Positions 1-5,801 of a DNA stretch of 22,724 nucleotides are shown here, one piece after another (the stretch's first letter is position 1; each line of letters opens with the position of its first letter). The notes under the pieces are model-generated. The model saw only the letters and a program-made list of their open reading frames with translations. It was not told the DNA's origin and ran no database searches. Position numbers and translations under genes: made by a program. The stretch is from Anaerolineales bacterium UBA7227 (GTDB lineage Bacteria; Chloroflexota; Anaerolineae; Anaerolineales; Villigracilaceae), in contig DKTP01000075.1 in the NCBI GenBank assembly GCA_002473085.1, forward strand, positions 1 through 22,724, given 5' to 3'.

Positions 1-450
1 TTCGTGTGGCTGATCTTCCTGCCCAACGCGCCCTACATTATCACCGATTTCAAACACCTGGCTGAGCCAAGCGCCAGCGTCCCCGACTGGTTCGACGTGA
101 TGCTGCTGATGTGGTTCTCGTGGACGGGGATGCTCCTCGGCGTCGTCTCCCTCTACCTGATGCAGGATATCGTCCACCGCGAATTCGGACGCTGGGTCAG
201 CTGGATCATGGTCTTCGTCGTCTCCGTGTTGAGCGGACTCGGCGTCTACATCGGGCGTTTCATCCGCTGGAATTCGTGGGACATCTTCGCCGACCCGAAA
301 GGCATCGTCCGGCAATTCATCGTCGGCGCGCAAGACCCCAGCCTGCGCTCCATCGGCTTCACGGTCATCTTCGCGGGATTCTTCCTCTTCGTCTACGTCA
401 CGCTGTACGCCTTCGGGCATCTGCTCATGGAACCTGTCAGGGAAAAATGA
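1..450 (+). CDS. DUF1361 family membrane protein (5' truncated by window edge)
   Basis: The frame is open from base 1, so the N-terminus lies outside the window; about 149 residues remain. Seen: a W-L-I-F-L-P-N-A-P-Y-I-I-T-D-F motif at the beginning, then several hydrophobic helices separated by short loops, and a G-R-F-I-R-W-N-S-W-D motif near the middle. The LPNAPY..TD and GRF.RWNSWD signatures are those of the DUF1361 family of integral membrane proteins, whose function is unknown. The stop codon overlaps the next gene's ATG (ATGA at 447-450), so the two are probably translationally coupled. Family assignment is fairly secure; the role is not known. Confidence 0.8.
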   Translation, partial: FVWLIFLPNAPYIITDFKHLAEPSASVPDWFDVMLLMWFSWTGMLLGVVSLYLMQDIVHREFGRWVSWIMVFVVSVLSGLGVYIGRFIRWNSWDIFADPKGIVRQFIVGAQDPSLRSIGFTVIFAGFFLFVYVTLYAFGHLLMEPVREK

Positions 451-1253
451 ACCAACGCATCCTCATCCGCGGCGGCGGGGACCTCGCCAGCGGCGTCGCG
501 CTCCGTCTCCACCACGCGGGATTCGACGTGGTCATCGCCGAACTGCCGCGTCCGCTCGCGGTGCGACGCCTCGTCTCGTTCTCCGAGGCGGTCTACGCGG
601 GACAGATCGTCGTCGAAGACGCGGCCGCCCGCCTCGTCACGCCCGACCAGATCGAGTCGACTCTCGCCCGACGCGAAATCCCCGTCCTCGTCGATCCCGA
701 AATCAACCAATTACCAATTACCAATTACCAAATTATCATAGACGCCCGCCTCCTTAAGACTTCCCCCCGCCCGCTCCCCGCCCCGGTCCCGCTTCACATC
801 GGACTGGGTCCCGGCTTCACCGCCCCGCGCGACTGCCACGCCGTCATCGAGACGCGCCGCGGCCACACCCTCGGACGCGTCTACTGGCAGGGAGGCTCCG
901 CGCCCGACAGCGGACAGCCCGAAGGCGACCCGCGCCGCGTCCTGCGCGCCGACGCCGACGGGACCCTCGTCTCGCACGCGGCCATCGGCGACCATCTCGA
1001 AGCGGGGCAACTCGTCGCCGAGATCCATTCAAAGATTGAAAATCGAAAATCCGAAATCGTCAGCCCCTTCAAAGGCGTCCTGCGCGGACTGCTCCCCGAC
1101 GGCATGGAAGTGGCCCGCGGCCTGAAACTCGGCGACGTGGACGAGCGCGACGATCCCGCCCTGTGCCGCCTCGTCTCCGACAAAGCCCTCGCCATCGGCG
1201 GCGGCGCGCTGGAGGCCATCCTGTCGTTCCTCCATTCGTCCAGCCTGCCTTAA
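447..1253 (+). CDS. YqeB-like selenium-dependent molybdenum hydroxylase system protein (EF2563 family)
   Basis: A 268-residue protein. The ATG at 447 was chosen because it overlaps the upstream stop (ATGA) and begins the conserved nucleotide-binding-like start I-R-G-G-G-D-L-A-S-G-V-A (residues 7-18); the longer open frame upstream lies entirely inside the DUF1361 gene. Family features seen: A-E-L-P-R-P-L-A-V-R-R (31-41), V-Y-A-G, G-L-G-P-G-F-T-A (119-126) and a C-terminal A-I-G-G-G-A-L-E-A (249-257). Members accompany labile-selenium molybdenum hydroxylases, but their exact biochemical role is unsettled. No hydroxylase gene is in view. Residues about 87-98 and 195-204 are encoded by AT-rich 7-bp repeat arrays that look inserted into an otherwise GC-rich gene. 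Confidence 0.82.
   Translation: MNQRILIRGGGDLASGVALRLHHAGFDVVIAELPRPLAVRRLVSFSEAVYAGQIVVEDAAARLVTPDQIESTLARREIPVLVDPEINQLPITNYQIIIDARLLKTSPRPLPAPVPLHIGLGPGFTAPRDCHAVIETRRGHTLGRVYWQGGSAPDSGQPEGDPRRVLRADADGTLVSHAAIGDHLEAGQLVAEIHSKIENRKSEIVSPFKGVLRGLLPDGMEVARGLKLGDVDERDDPALCRLVSDKALAIGGGALEAILSFLHSSSLP
706..734 (+). repeat. In-frame heptamer array, unit ACCAATT, inside yqeB-like gene
   Basis: Three exact ACCAATT units (706-712, 713-719, 720-726) are followed by one unit with an extra A (727-734). It encodes roughly residues 87-98 of the YqeB-like protein, including Q-L-P-I-T. It is much more AT-rich than its surroundings. The complementary unit (GGTAATT) recurs at 10172-10185 inside a FemAB gene, in the same orientation relative to coding. 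Confidence 0.92.
1031..1058 (+). repeat. In-frame heptamer array, unit GAAAATC, inside yqeB-like gene
   Basis: Two exact GAAAATC units (1038-1044, 1045-1051) are flanked by the decayed units AAAGATT (1031-1037) and CGAAATC (1052-1058). It encodes the Lys/Glu/Asn/Arg/Ser/Ile-rich stretch at residues about 195-204. This is a second AT-rich heptamer array in the same gene, with a different unit. Confidence 0.85.
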
Positions 1254-1279
1254 AGAGCGTTTCTTAACCCTCTTTGTGT

Positions 1280-1316
1280 ACACGGATTTGACGGGATCGC
1301 ACGAACAAACACGGAT
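1280..1316 (+). repeat. Intergenic degenerate repeat with ACACGGAT at both ends
   Basis: In the 80-base gap 1254-1333 the octamer ACACGGAT occurs at 1280-1287 and 1309-1316. Similar words (GACGGGAT, GCACGA) lie between them, giving a degenerate repeated look. The rest of the gap holds only the promoter-like element at 1319-1327. Whether this is a dispersed repeat cannot be judged from one window. Confidence 0.45.
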
Positions 1317-1318
1317 AA

Positions 1319-1327
1319 TGCTATAAT
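1319..1327 (+). promoter_or_regulatory. Extended -10 promoter for 1334 gene, probably leaderless
   Basis: TGCTATAAT is a perfect extended -10 element (TG, one base, TATAAT at 1322-1327). Only six bases separate it from the ATG at 1334, so transcription would begin at or next to the start codon. No Shine-Dalgarno sequence precedes that ATG. A TTGACG lies at 1288-1293, too far away (28 bases) to pair well. Confidence 0.55.
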
Positions 1328-1333
1328 CGGCTC

Positions 1334-1795
1334 ATGGCAATTCCCGAACCCACTCCCCAGCCCGAACTGACGCCCGAGCAACTGGCCGCGCAACAGGAAG
1401 CCGAGCGAAAACAGCGCGCGGTCGTGACGTGGAGCATTGTCGGAATCGTCCTGATTCTCGCCCTGCTCGTGACAGCTATCGTCTTTTTGCTGCGTCCGCA
1501 GACCAGCGGCGAATTCGTCGGCAAACTCCGCGACGTGTTCATCATCGTCATGGCGTTGGAGTCCCTGCTCATCGGCGCGGCCCTGATCGTCCTCATCGTG
1601 CAGGTCGCCAGCCTCGTCAACCTCCTGCAAAACGAAGTCCGCCCTATCCTGGCGGCCACCACAGAGACCGTCAACAACCTGCGCGGCACCGCGGAATTCC
1701 TGGGAGAAAACGTCATCGAGCCCGTTGTCAAACTCAACAGTTACCTGGCGGGTTTGCAACGTATGATAGAATTAATGGGCATCAAACGAAAATAA
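1334..1795 (+). CDS. Small two-helix membrane protein, DUF948-like C-terminus
   Basis: A 153-residue protein with an N-terminal Pro/Glu/Gln-rich cytosolic-type segment (1-28), two predicted membrane helices (about 32-53 and 68-95) and a C-terminal amphipathic region (about 99-145) rich in T, V, N and L. That region resembles the methyl-accepting-like helical tail of DUF948 proteins, but this is only a pattern impression. The YtxH gene follows 19 bases downstream and is probably co-transcribed. DUF948-like and YtxH genes are often neighbours in Gram-positive and Chloroflexota genomes, which fits a general envelope or stress role. The ATG at 1334 has no Shine-Dalgarno and sits just after an extended -10, so it may be translated leaderless. 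No specific function is assigned. Confidence 0.75.
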   Translation: MAIPEPTPQPELTPEQLAAQQEAERKQRAVVTWSIVGIVLILALLVTAIVFLLRPQTSGEFVGKLRDVFIIVMALESLLIGAALIVLIVQVASLVNLLQNEVRPILAATTETVNNLRGTAEFLGENVIEPVVKLNSYLAGLQRMIELMGIKRK

Positions 1796-1814
1796 ATCAG
1801 AAAAGGAGCACACT

Positions 1815-2189
1815 ATGTCTGATCGAGATGAATTTGGAGCCTTCCTCGTCGGCTTTATCGTCGGCGGTTTGACCGGCGCGGTCGTATCTCTGCTCTTTGC
1901 CCCGCAATCCGGCGAAGAAACCCGCGCCCTCATCAAAGACAAGAGCATCGAACTGCGAGACAAGGCTTCGGTCTCCGCTGAACAGGCGCTGGCCAAGGCC
2001 GAGGCCGCCGCAGCCGAGGCTCGCGCCCGCGCCGACGAACTCGCCAAAGAACTCAAAGCCCGCGGCGAGAGCGTTGTCAGCGACGTTAGGACGCGCGGCG
2101 GCGCCATCGTGGAAGACGTCAAAACGCGCGGCAAAAACGCCGTGGAGTCCATCCGCAAAACCAAAAAGATCGACGAAGCGGCCATCTAA
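1815..2189 (+). CDS. YtxH domain-containing protein
   Basis: A 124-residue protein beginning at an ATG with a good Shine-Dalgarno (AAGGAG about 8 bases upstream). Seen: one glycine-rich membrane helix (about residues 8-28) immediately followed by L-L-F-A-P-Q-S-G-E-E-T-R, the hallmark of YtxH (general stress, GvpP-like) proteins. A long Ala/Glu/Lys-rich predicted coiled coil follows (about 40-100), then two related segments, V-V-S-D-V-R-T-R-G and I-V-E-D-V-K-T-R-G. The family is membrane-anchored and linked to stress, with no enzymatic activity known. It forms a two-gene unit with 1334-1795 and is closed by the terminator at 2207-2240. Confidence 0.87.
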   Translation: MSDRDEFGAFLVGFIVGGLTGAVVSLLFAPQSGEETRALIKDKSIELRDKASVSAEQALAKAEAAAAEARARADELAKELKARGESVVSDVRTRGGAIVEDVKTRGKNAVESIRKTKKIDEAAI

Positions 2190-2206
2190 CCGCCGCCCGC
2201 CCACCA

Positions 2207-2240
2207 CAAGGGTTTGACAGCCGTCAAGCCCTTGTTTTTT
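2207..2240 (+). terminator. Rho-independent terminator after ytxH-like gene
   Basis: A 12-bp stem (2207-2218 with 2223-2234, one G-U wobble) closes on a 4-base loop and is followed by six T residues (2235-2240). It ends only three bases before the ATG of the methyltransferase gene at 2244, an unusual position for a terminator. Confidence 0.88.
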
Positions 2241-2243
2241 ATT

Positions 2244-2888
2244 ATGCGCCTGACCGCCCGCCTCCTGGACTTCTTCTTCCATCATCTCTACCACAGCCTG
2301 GCCTTCGCCTACGACTGGGTGGCGTGGACGGTTTCGCTCGGCCGCTGGAGCGAGTGGACGGAGACGGTCATTCCCTACGCGCGCGGGACGCGCCTGCTCG
2401 AACTCGGTCACGGCCCGGGACATCTACAGCGCGCCCTGCTGGACCTGGGGCTGGCCGCGGTCGGGTTGGACGAGTCCGCGCAGATGTCCCGCCTCGCCCG
2501 CCGACGCCTCCACCGTTCTGGCTACGCGCAGGTCAACTTAACGCGCGGGCTCGGGCAAAGCCTCCCCTTCGCCGCGGAGACCTTCGACAGCATCGTCGCC
2601 GCCTTCCCCGCGCCGTACATCGCCGAGGCGCGGACCCTGTCCGAGGCGCGGCGCGTCCTCCGAAGCGGAGGCCGCTTCATCGTCCTGTTTGCCGCGTGGC
2701 CGAAGAACGGGATCCTTCGATGGGTGTATCGAGTCACAGGCGAGGCCCCGTCCGAAGCGGAGAGCCTCGTCAAAAAGAAAACCGCGGACCTTTTCCAGCG
2801 CGCCAGATTCGACGTTCGAATTGACATTAATGAATTAGAATCGGGACGGTTGCTGATCGCGGTCGCTCAAAAACCCGCGGAGGGATGA
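2244..2888 (+). CDS. Class I SAM-dependent methyltransferase
   Basis: A 214-residue protein. The ATG at 2244 was chosen because the earlier possible start at 2214 lies inside the terminator stem. Seen: an N-terminal aromatic/basic segment (about 8-35), motif I L-E-L-G-H-G-P-G-H (52-60), the acidic ribose-binding residue D76 in V-G-L-D, and a post-II region L-P-F-A-A-E-T-F-D-S-I-V ahead of a Methyltransf_11-type R-V-L-R-S-G-G-R-F-I-V. The substrate cannot be read from sequence; candidates include quinones, lipids and small metabolites. There is no clear Shine-Dalgarno, and the T-tract of the preceding terminator directly abuts the start. The next gene overlaps by 4 bases (ATGA). Confidence 0.83.
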   Translation: MRLTARLLDFFFHHLYHSLAFAYDWVAWTVSLGRWSEWTETVIPYARGTRLLELGHGPGHLQRALLDLGLAAVGLDESAQMSRLARRRLHRSGYAQVNLTRGLGQSLPFAAETFDSIVAAFPAPYIAEARTLSEARRVLRSGGRFIVLFAAWPKNGILRWVYRVTGEAPSEAESLVKKKTADLFQRARFDVRIDINELESGRLLIAVAQKPAEG

Positions 2889-3469
2889 TGGATTCTACCG
2901 AAGTTCTTCTGGCTCTCTTTCTGTTCGCCGTGTTTGGAGGCGTCATGGCCTTCGCGGTTCTGCAAAGCCGGGCGCGGAGCGCGCGGTTGACGCGCCAGGC
3001 GGAGAAGCGCGGCGGCGAGATCCGCAAAGGTTCGTTGTGGCGACAACCCGAATTGCGGATTCCCTTCAAAGACGCGTTCATCGCCATCCGCGTAATCCCC
3101 GGCAGCCGTTACAGTCCGCCCAAGACGGTGGCGCAGATAAAACTGGATTCGCCGCGGCTGCCCGCGCTTCGCCTGACGAGGAACTTCCTGTTGCAGAAAA
3201 TGCTGGCCGCCTTCGGACGGGAACGCCTGCTGACCGGCGACGAGGAGTTCGACCGCCTTTGGACGCTGACCACCGAGGACGGGTTCGCCGCGCAGAAACT
3301 CGCGACGCCCGATTTCAAGGCTCAACTCGAGCAGCGCCTCTTCCGCTCGCTGGTCATGGACATCCGCCCGCAGGAATTTTCGTTCGCCATCGGCGTCATC
3401 CCGTCCAACGACGAGGCGCTCGACGTCTTTATTGATACGGTCGTCATGGTTCTCAACAAATTCTTATAG
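2885..3469 (+). CDS. Hypothetical protein with single N-terminal membrane helix
   Basis: A 194-residue protein starting at the ATG that overlaps the methyltransferase stop (ATGA at 2885-2888); a second ATG immediately follows at 2888. Seen: one hydrophobic helix (about residues 7-28), then a basic stretch rich in Arg and Lys, then a soluble alpha/beta-looking domain of about 150 residues with no motif recognised. Features in it include V-I-P-G-S-R-Y-S-P-P-K and a hydrophobic C-terminus ending V-V-M-V-L-N-K-F-L. Its tight coupling to the methyltransferase suggests a shared pathway. The orientation is likely N-anchored with the domain on the cytosolic side (basic residues follow the helix). No function is proposed. 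Confidence 0.7.
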   Translation: MMDSTEVLLALFLFAVFGGVMAFAVLQSRARSARLTRQAEKRGGEIRKGSLWRQPELRIPFKDAFIAIRVIPGSRYSPPKTVAQIKLDSPRLPALRLTRNFLLQKMLAAFGRERLLTGDEEFDRLWTLTTEDGFAAQKLATPDFKAQLEQRLFRSLVMDIRPQEFSFAIGVIPSNDEALDVFIDTVVMVLNKFL

Positions 3470-3478
3470 GAGTCGCTC

Positions 3479-4117
3479 ATGTTGAAAAAAATTCGCGAAC
3501 CCGTCAACAGTCTCACCCATTGGGCGGGCGCGGTCCTCGCGCTGGCGGGACTGATCGCCCTGCTCATCGTCGGGTGGAGCAAACCGGCCAAGATCGTCTC
3601 GCTGGCCGTCTATGGCCTGAGCCTGATCGCCATGTTCTCGGCAAGCGCCACGTATCACATGGTACGCGCCAAAGAGAAAGTCCTGCTGGTCCTGCGGAAA
3701 CTCGACCACTCCGCCATCTATCTGCTCATCGCGGGGACGTACACTCCGTTTTGCGTCAACGCCTTCGATGGCTTTTGGAAATGGGGAATGCTGGGCGTCA
3801 TCTGGACGCTGGCCGCGATCGGCATCGTCGTCAAGATCTTCTACATCAAAGCGCCGCGCTGGTTGAACGCGGGCATATACGTCGTGATGGGCTGGCTTTG
3901 CGTCGGCGCGGGGGGACAAATGCTGGCCGCGCTCCCCGCCTGGGTGTTCGGATGGCTGCTGACCGGGGGCGTGATCTATACCCTCGGCGCGGTGGTGTAT
4001 ATCACCAAAATTTTCAACTTCTGGCCGGGGGTATTCGGATTCCACGAAGTATGGCACATCTTCGTCCTGCTGGCCGCGGCCGCGCACTTCGTCGCGGTGA
4101 TGGGAGTGGCGGTCTAG
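3479..4117 (+). CDS. Hemolysin III / YqfA-type PAQR membrane protein (TrhA family)
   Basis: A 212-residue protein with seven predicted membrane helices and a Shine-Dalgarno TAGGAG about 8 bases upstream of the ATG. PAQR signatures seen: S-A-T-Y-H (56-60), L-D-H-S-A-I-Y-L-L-I-A-G-T-Y-T-P (75-90) and H-E-V-W-H-I-F near the C-terminus (H189, H193). The conserved histidines and aspartate (H60, D76/H77, H189, H193) are the zinc-site residues known for the PAQR superfamily. The family is annotated hemolysin III; in E. coli the homologue is linked to membrane energetics and lipid homeostasis. The name does not imply toxin activity. It is nine bases after the upstream gene, so probably the last member of that small operon. 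Confidence 0.9.
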   Translation: MLKKIREPVNSLTHWAGAVLALAGLIALLIVGWSKPAKIVSLAVYGLSLIAMFSASATYHMVRAKEKVLLVLRKLDHSAIYLLIAGTYTPFCVNAFDGFWKWGMLGVIWTLAAIGIVVKIFYIKAPRWLNAGIYVVMGWLCVGAGGQMLAALPAWVFGWLLTGGVIYTLGAVVYITKIFNFWPGVFGFHEVWHIFVLLAAAAHFVAVMGVAV

Positions 4118-4154
4118 CGAGGTTGAGCGGACGAATCTGCGCCTCTTTTTCTGC

Positions 4155-4200
4155 CGCGAATGGCGCGAATTTCACGAAAATTTGTGGAAAATTCTCGTAA
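4155..4200. repeat. AT-rich degenerate repeat / imperfect hairpin between convergent genes
   Basis: The 96-base gap 4118-4213 separates convergent genes. It holds repeated GCGAAT/CGAAAAT-like words (GCGAA at 4156-4160 and GCGAAT at 4165-4170, then CACGAAAATTTG and GGAAAATTC). GAATTTCAC (4167-4175) and GTGGAAAATTC (4184-4194) can pair as an imperfect stem with bulges. It might serve as a weak bidirectional terminator, but there is no strong T-tract directly after the stem. Nothing else is seen in the gap. Confidence 0.35.
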
Positions 4201-4213
4201 TACGGTCAGACGG

Positions 4214-5722
4214 TCACTTTGTAACGCGCTGAAAGACCGCCACCGTCTCAGATTGGAAAACCGCCCGATAGTCCGATGAAGCGCGGAGGTCTTGCTCGAG
4301 GGAGGGAATCGTTTTTGCCACCCAGAGATAGTCGTAGCCCAGCCCCGTCCGCGCGGACCAGGCGTCCACGCACGCCGCGCTCGCGCAGGATTGCAGTTCG
4401 ACGAGGTCGCTGAGGCGCGCGTTGAACCCCGCGCCGAGCGTCCACTCGAGTCCCTGGAGCGTGGTCTGGCTATGCTGGCCGGCAAGCGCCGGGAACCACT
4501 CCTGGACGGGGTCGCTCATGGAGTAGGGCCAGCCGGTGAGGAGCAGGAAATCCCGGCCGGGAGGAAGGTTTCCGCGCAGCCAGGTCATCGCCGCGCGCGA
4601 GTCCGCTGTCAGCGTGGTGTTGACGAGCTTGAAATCGTGCAGCCCGCATTCGATGAAAAGCGTGAACGCGAGCGCGGCCAGGACGGGTGTAGCCGCGCGC
4701 GGGAGCCAGTCTGCCGCGCCGCGAATTTTTCGGAGCAGGGCGGGGAGCGCGTCGAGGAATCCCAGCGCGGCCAGCATGGACAGGGCGATATGCGCGATGG
4801 CGACCGCCGAGCGCGGGTCCACGAACAGGGGGAAGAGAACGAGGGCGGTCAACAGGAATTGACGTTTCCAGACGGCATAGATAAAACCCGCGAGGCGCAA
4901 GAACAGGAGGAGCGGAACGATCTCGTCGCCGACGAAAAAGCCAACCAGCAGGGCGCCCCAGGCGGCGGATGAATGCTGGCCGGTATGAAGCGCGGAGAGA
5001 AAAGGAGAGAGTCCGTGCTGGGCGAGGACAGTCCCCCACCAGGGCGCGGAGAGGAAGAACACACCGAGAGCGAGGAAAAAGGCGTGGAGGAGTCCGCGCG
5101 GCGTGCGGTCGAGGGAGAGCCAGAAGAGGAGGCACAGACCCGCAGTTTGGAGTCCCACTTCGGGATGGCTGAGGACGGCCAGCGAAGAAAAGAGGATGGC
5201 CGGGAGGACGAGTCTGCGGTCGCCCTGTTGGAACAGGCGGAAAACGAAAAACGCGGCGAGGAGGAGGAAGAGCATCCCTGCGGAGCGCGTCACGCCGCCG
5301 CCCATGATGTGCCAGTCATAACTACCGGGGGCGAGGGCGAAGAAGAGCGCCGCGAGGGAGGCGCGCAGTTTATCCGCAAGGAGGGCGCGGGCGAGGAGGT
5401 AAAAGGCGGGGATGGCGAGGAGGGAGAAAAAAGGCGGAAGCCAGAGAAAAACCCCGAGAAGCGGGACCCGCGCGAGGTCCGCGAGAAGCGAGGCGAGGTA
5501 GAGTCCGAGCGGCGGATAGGCGAAGGGGATGGACAGTCCGTTGTAAGATGTCGTCGCGGGCAGGGCGTATCCGTTGGCGGAGAGTTCGCGCGCCATCGTG
5601 TAGAACATCCCGCCGTCGTTGATGGGGAAGCGCGTCATCAGCGCGGGCAGGAAGCGGACAAGTCCGCCGAAGAGCAGGGCGGCGAAGAGGATGAGAACGG
5701 AAAAATCGGGTTGACGCTTCAC
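4214..5722 (-). CDS. Polytopic membrane protein, GT-C-like (glycosyltransferase family 39/ArnT style), function unknown
   Basis: A 502-residue protein starting at GTG (5720-5722). Seen: about ten or more hydrophobic helices over residues 8-365 and a soluble C-terminal domain (about 366-502). The first extracytoplasmic loop carries P-I-N-D-G-G-M-F (33-40), with an acidic residue where GT-C polyprenyl-phosphate-dependent sugar transferases place their catalytic Asp. A second loop holds L-S-H-P-E-V-G. GT-C enzymes move sugars from lipid-phosphate donors on the outer membrane face; that reaction is only inferred here. The start has no Shine-Dalgarno, and a TATAAT lies eight bases upstream, so the mRNA may be leaderless. 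It is divergent from the penicillin acylase gene. Confidence 0.7.
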   Translation of the reverse strand: MKRQPDFSVLILFAALLFGGLVRFLPALMTRFPINDGGMFYTMARELSANGYALPATTSYNGLSIPFAYPPLGLYLASLLADLARVPLLGVFLWLPPFFSLLAIPAFYLLARALLADKLRASLAALFFALAPGSYDWHIMGGGVTRSAGMLFLLLAAFFVFRLFQQGDRRLVLPAILFSSLAVLSHPEVGLQTAGLCLLFWLSLDRTPRGLLHAFFLALGVFFLSAPWWGTVLAQHGLSPFLSALHTGQHSSAAWGALLVGFFVGDEIVPLLLFLRLAGFIYAVWKRQFLLTALVLFPLFVDPRSAVAIAHIALSMLAALGFLDALPALLRKIRGAADWLPRAATPVLAALAFTLFIECGLHDFKLVNTTLTADSRAAMTWLRGNLPPGRDFLLLTGWPYSMSDPVQEWFPALAGQHSQTTLQGLEWTLGAGFNARLSDLVELQSCASAACVDAWSARTGLGYDYLWVAKTIPSLEQDLRASSDYRAVFQSETVAVFQRVTK

Positions 5723-5738
5723 GAATTCGGATTATACT
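5711..5738 (+). promoter_or_regulatory. Sigma-70-type promoter for the penicillin acylase gene
   Basis: TTGACG (5711-5716) and TATACT (5733-5738) are separated by 16 bases, close to housekeeping consensus. Transcription would start near 5745, giving a leader of about 57 bases. The -35 lies inside the first codons of the divergent GT-C-like gene, and the -10 overlaps the opposite-strand TATAAT. Confidence 0.6.
5731..5736 (-). promoter_or_regulatory. -10 element for the GT-C-like gene, probably leaderless
   Basis: On the minus strand TATAAT (5736 down to 5731) lies eight bases before the GTG start at 5722. Transcription would start at about the start codon. No convincing -35 was found at normal spacing. 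It shares four bases with the opposite-strand -10 TATACT at 5733-5738. Confidence 0.45.
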
Positions 5739-5801
5739 CGCCGCGACCTTGCAGCAAGGCGCGGGGTTGTCATTGTCATCAAAACGCCATTGGAGGATTG
5801 C

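Noticed and set aside
111..446. Possible N-terminal extension of the YqeB-like protein
   Set aside because: This part overlaps the DUF1361 coding region in another frame and is Arg/His/Pro-rich; the ATG at 447 begins the conserved domain.
706..734. Heptamer arrays as a CRISPR array or sequencing artefact
   Set aside because: Units are only 7 bp with no spacers, so this is not a CRISPR. Several different families on both strands with intact frames argue against an artefact.
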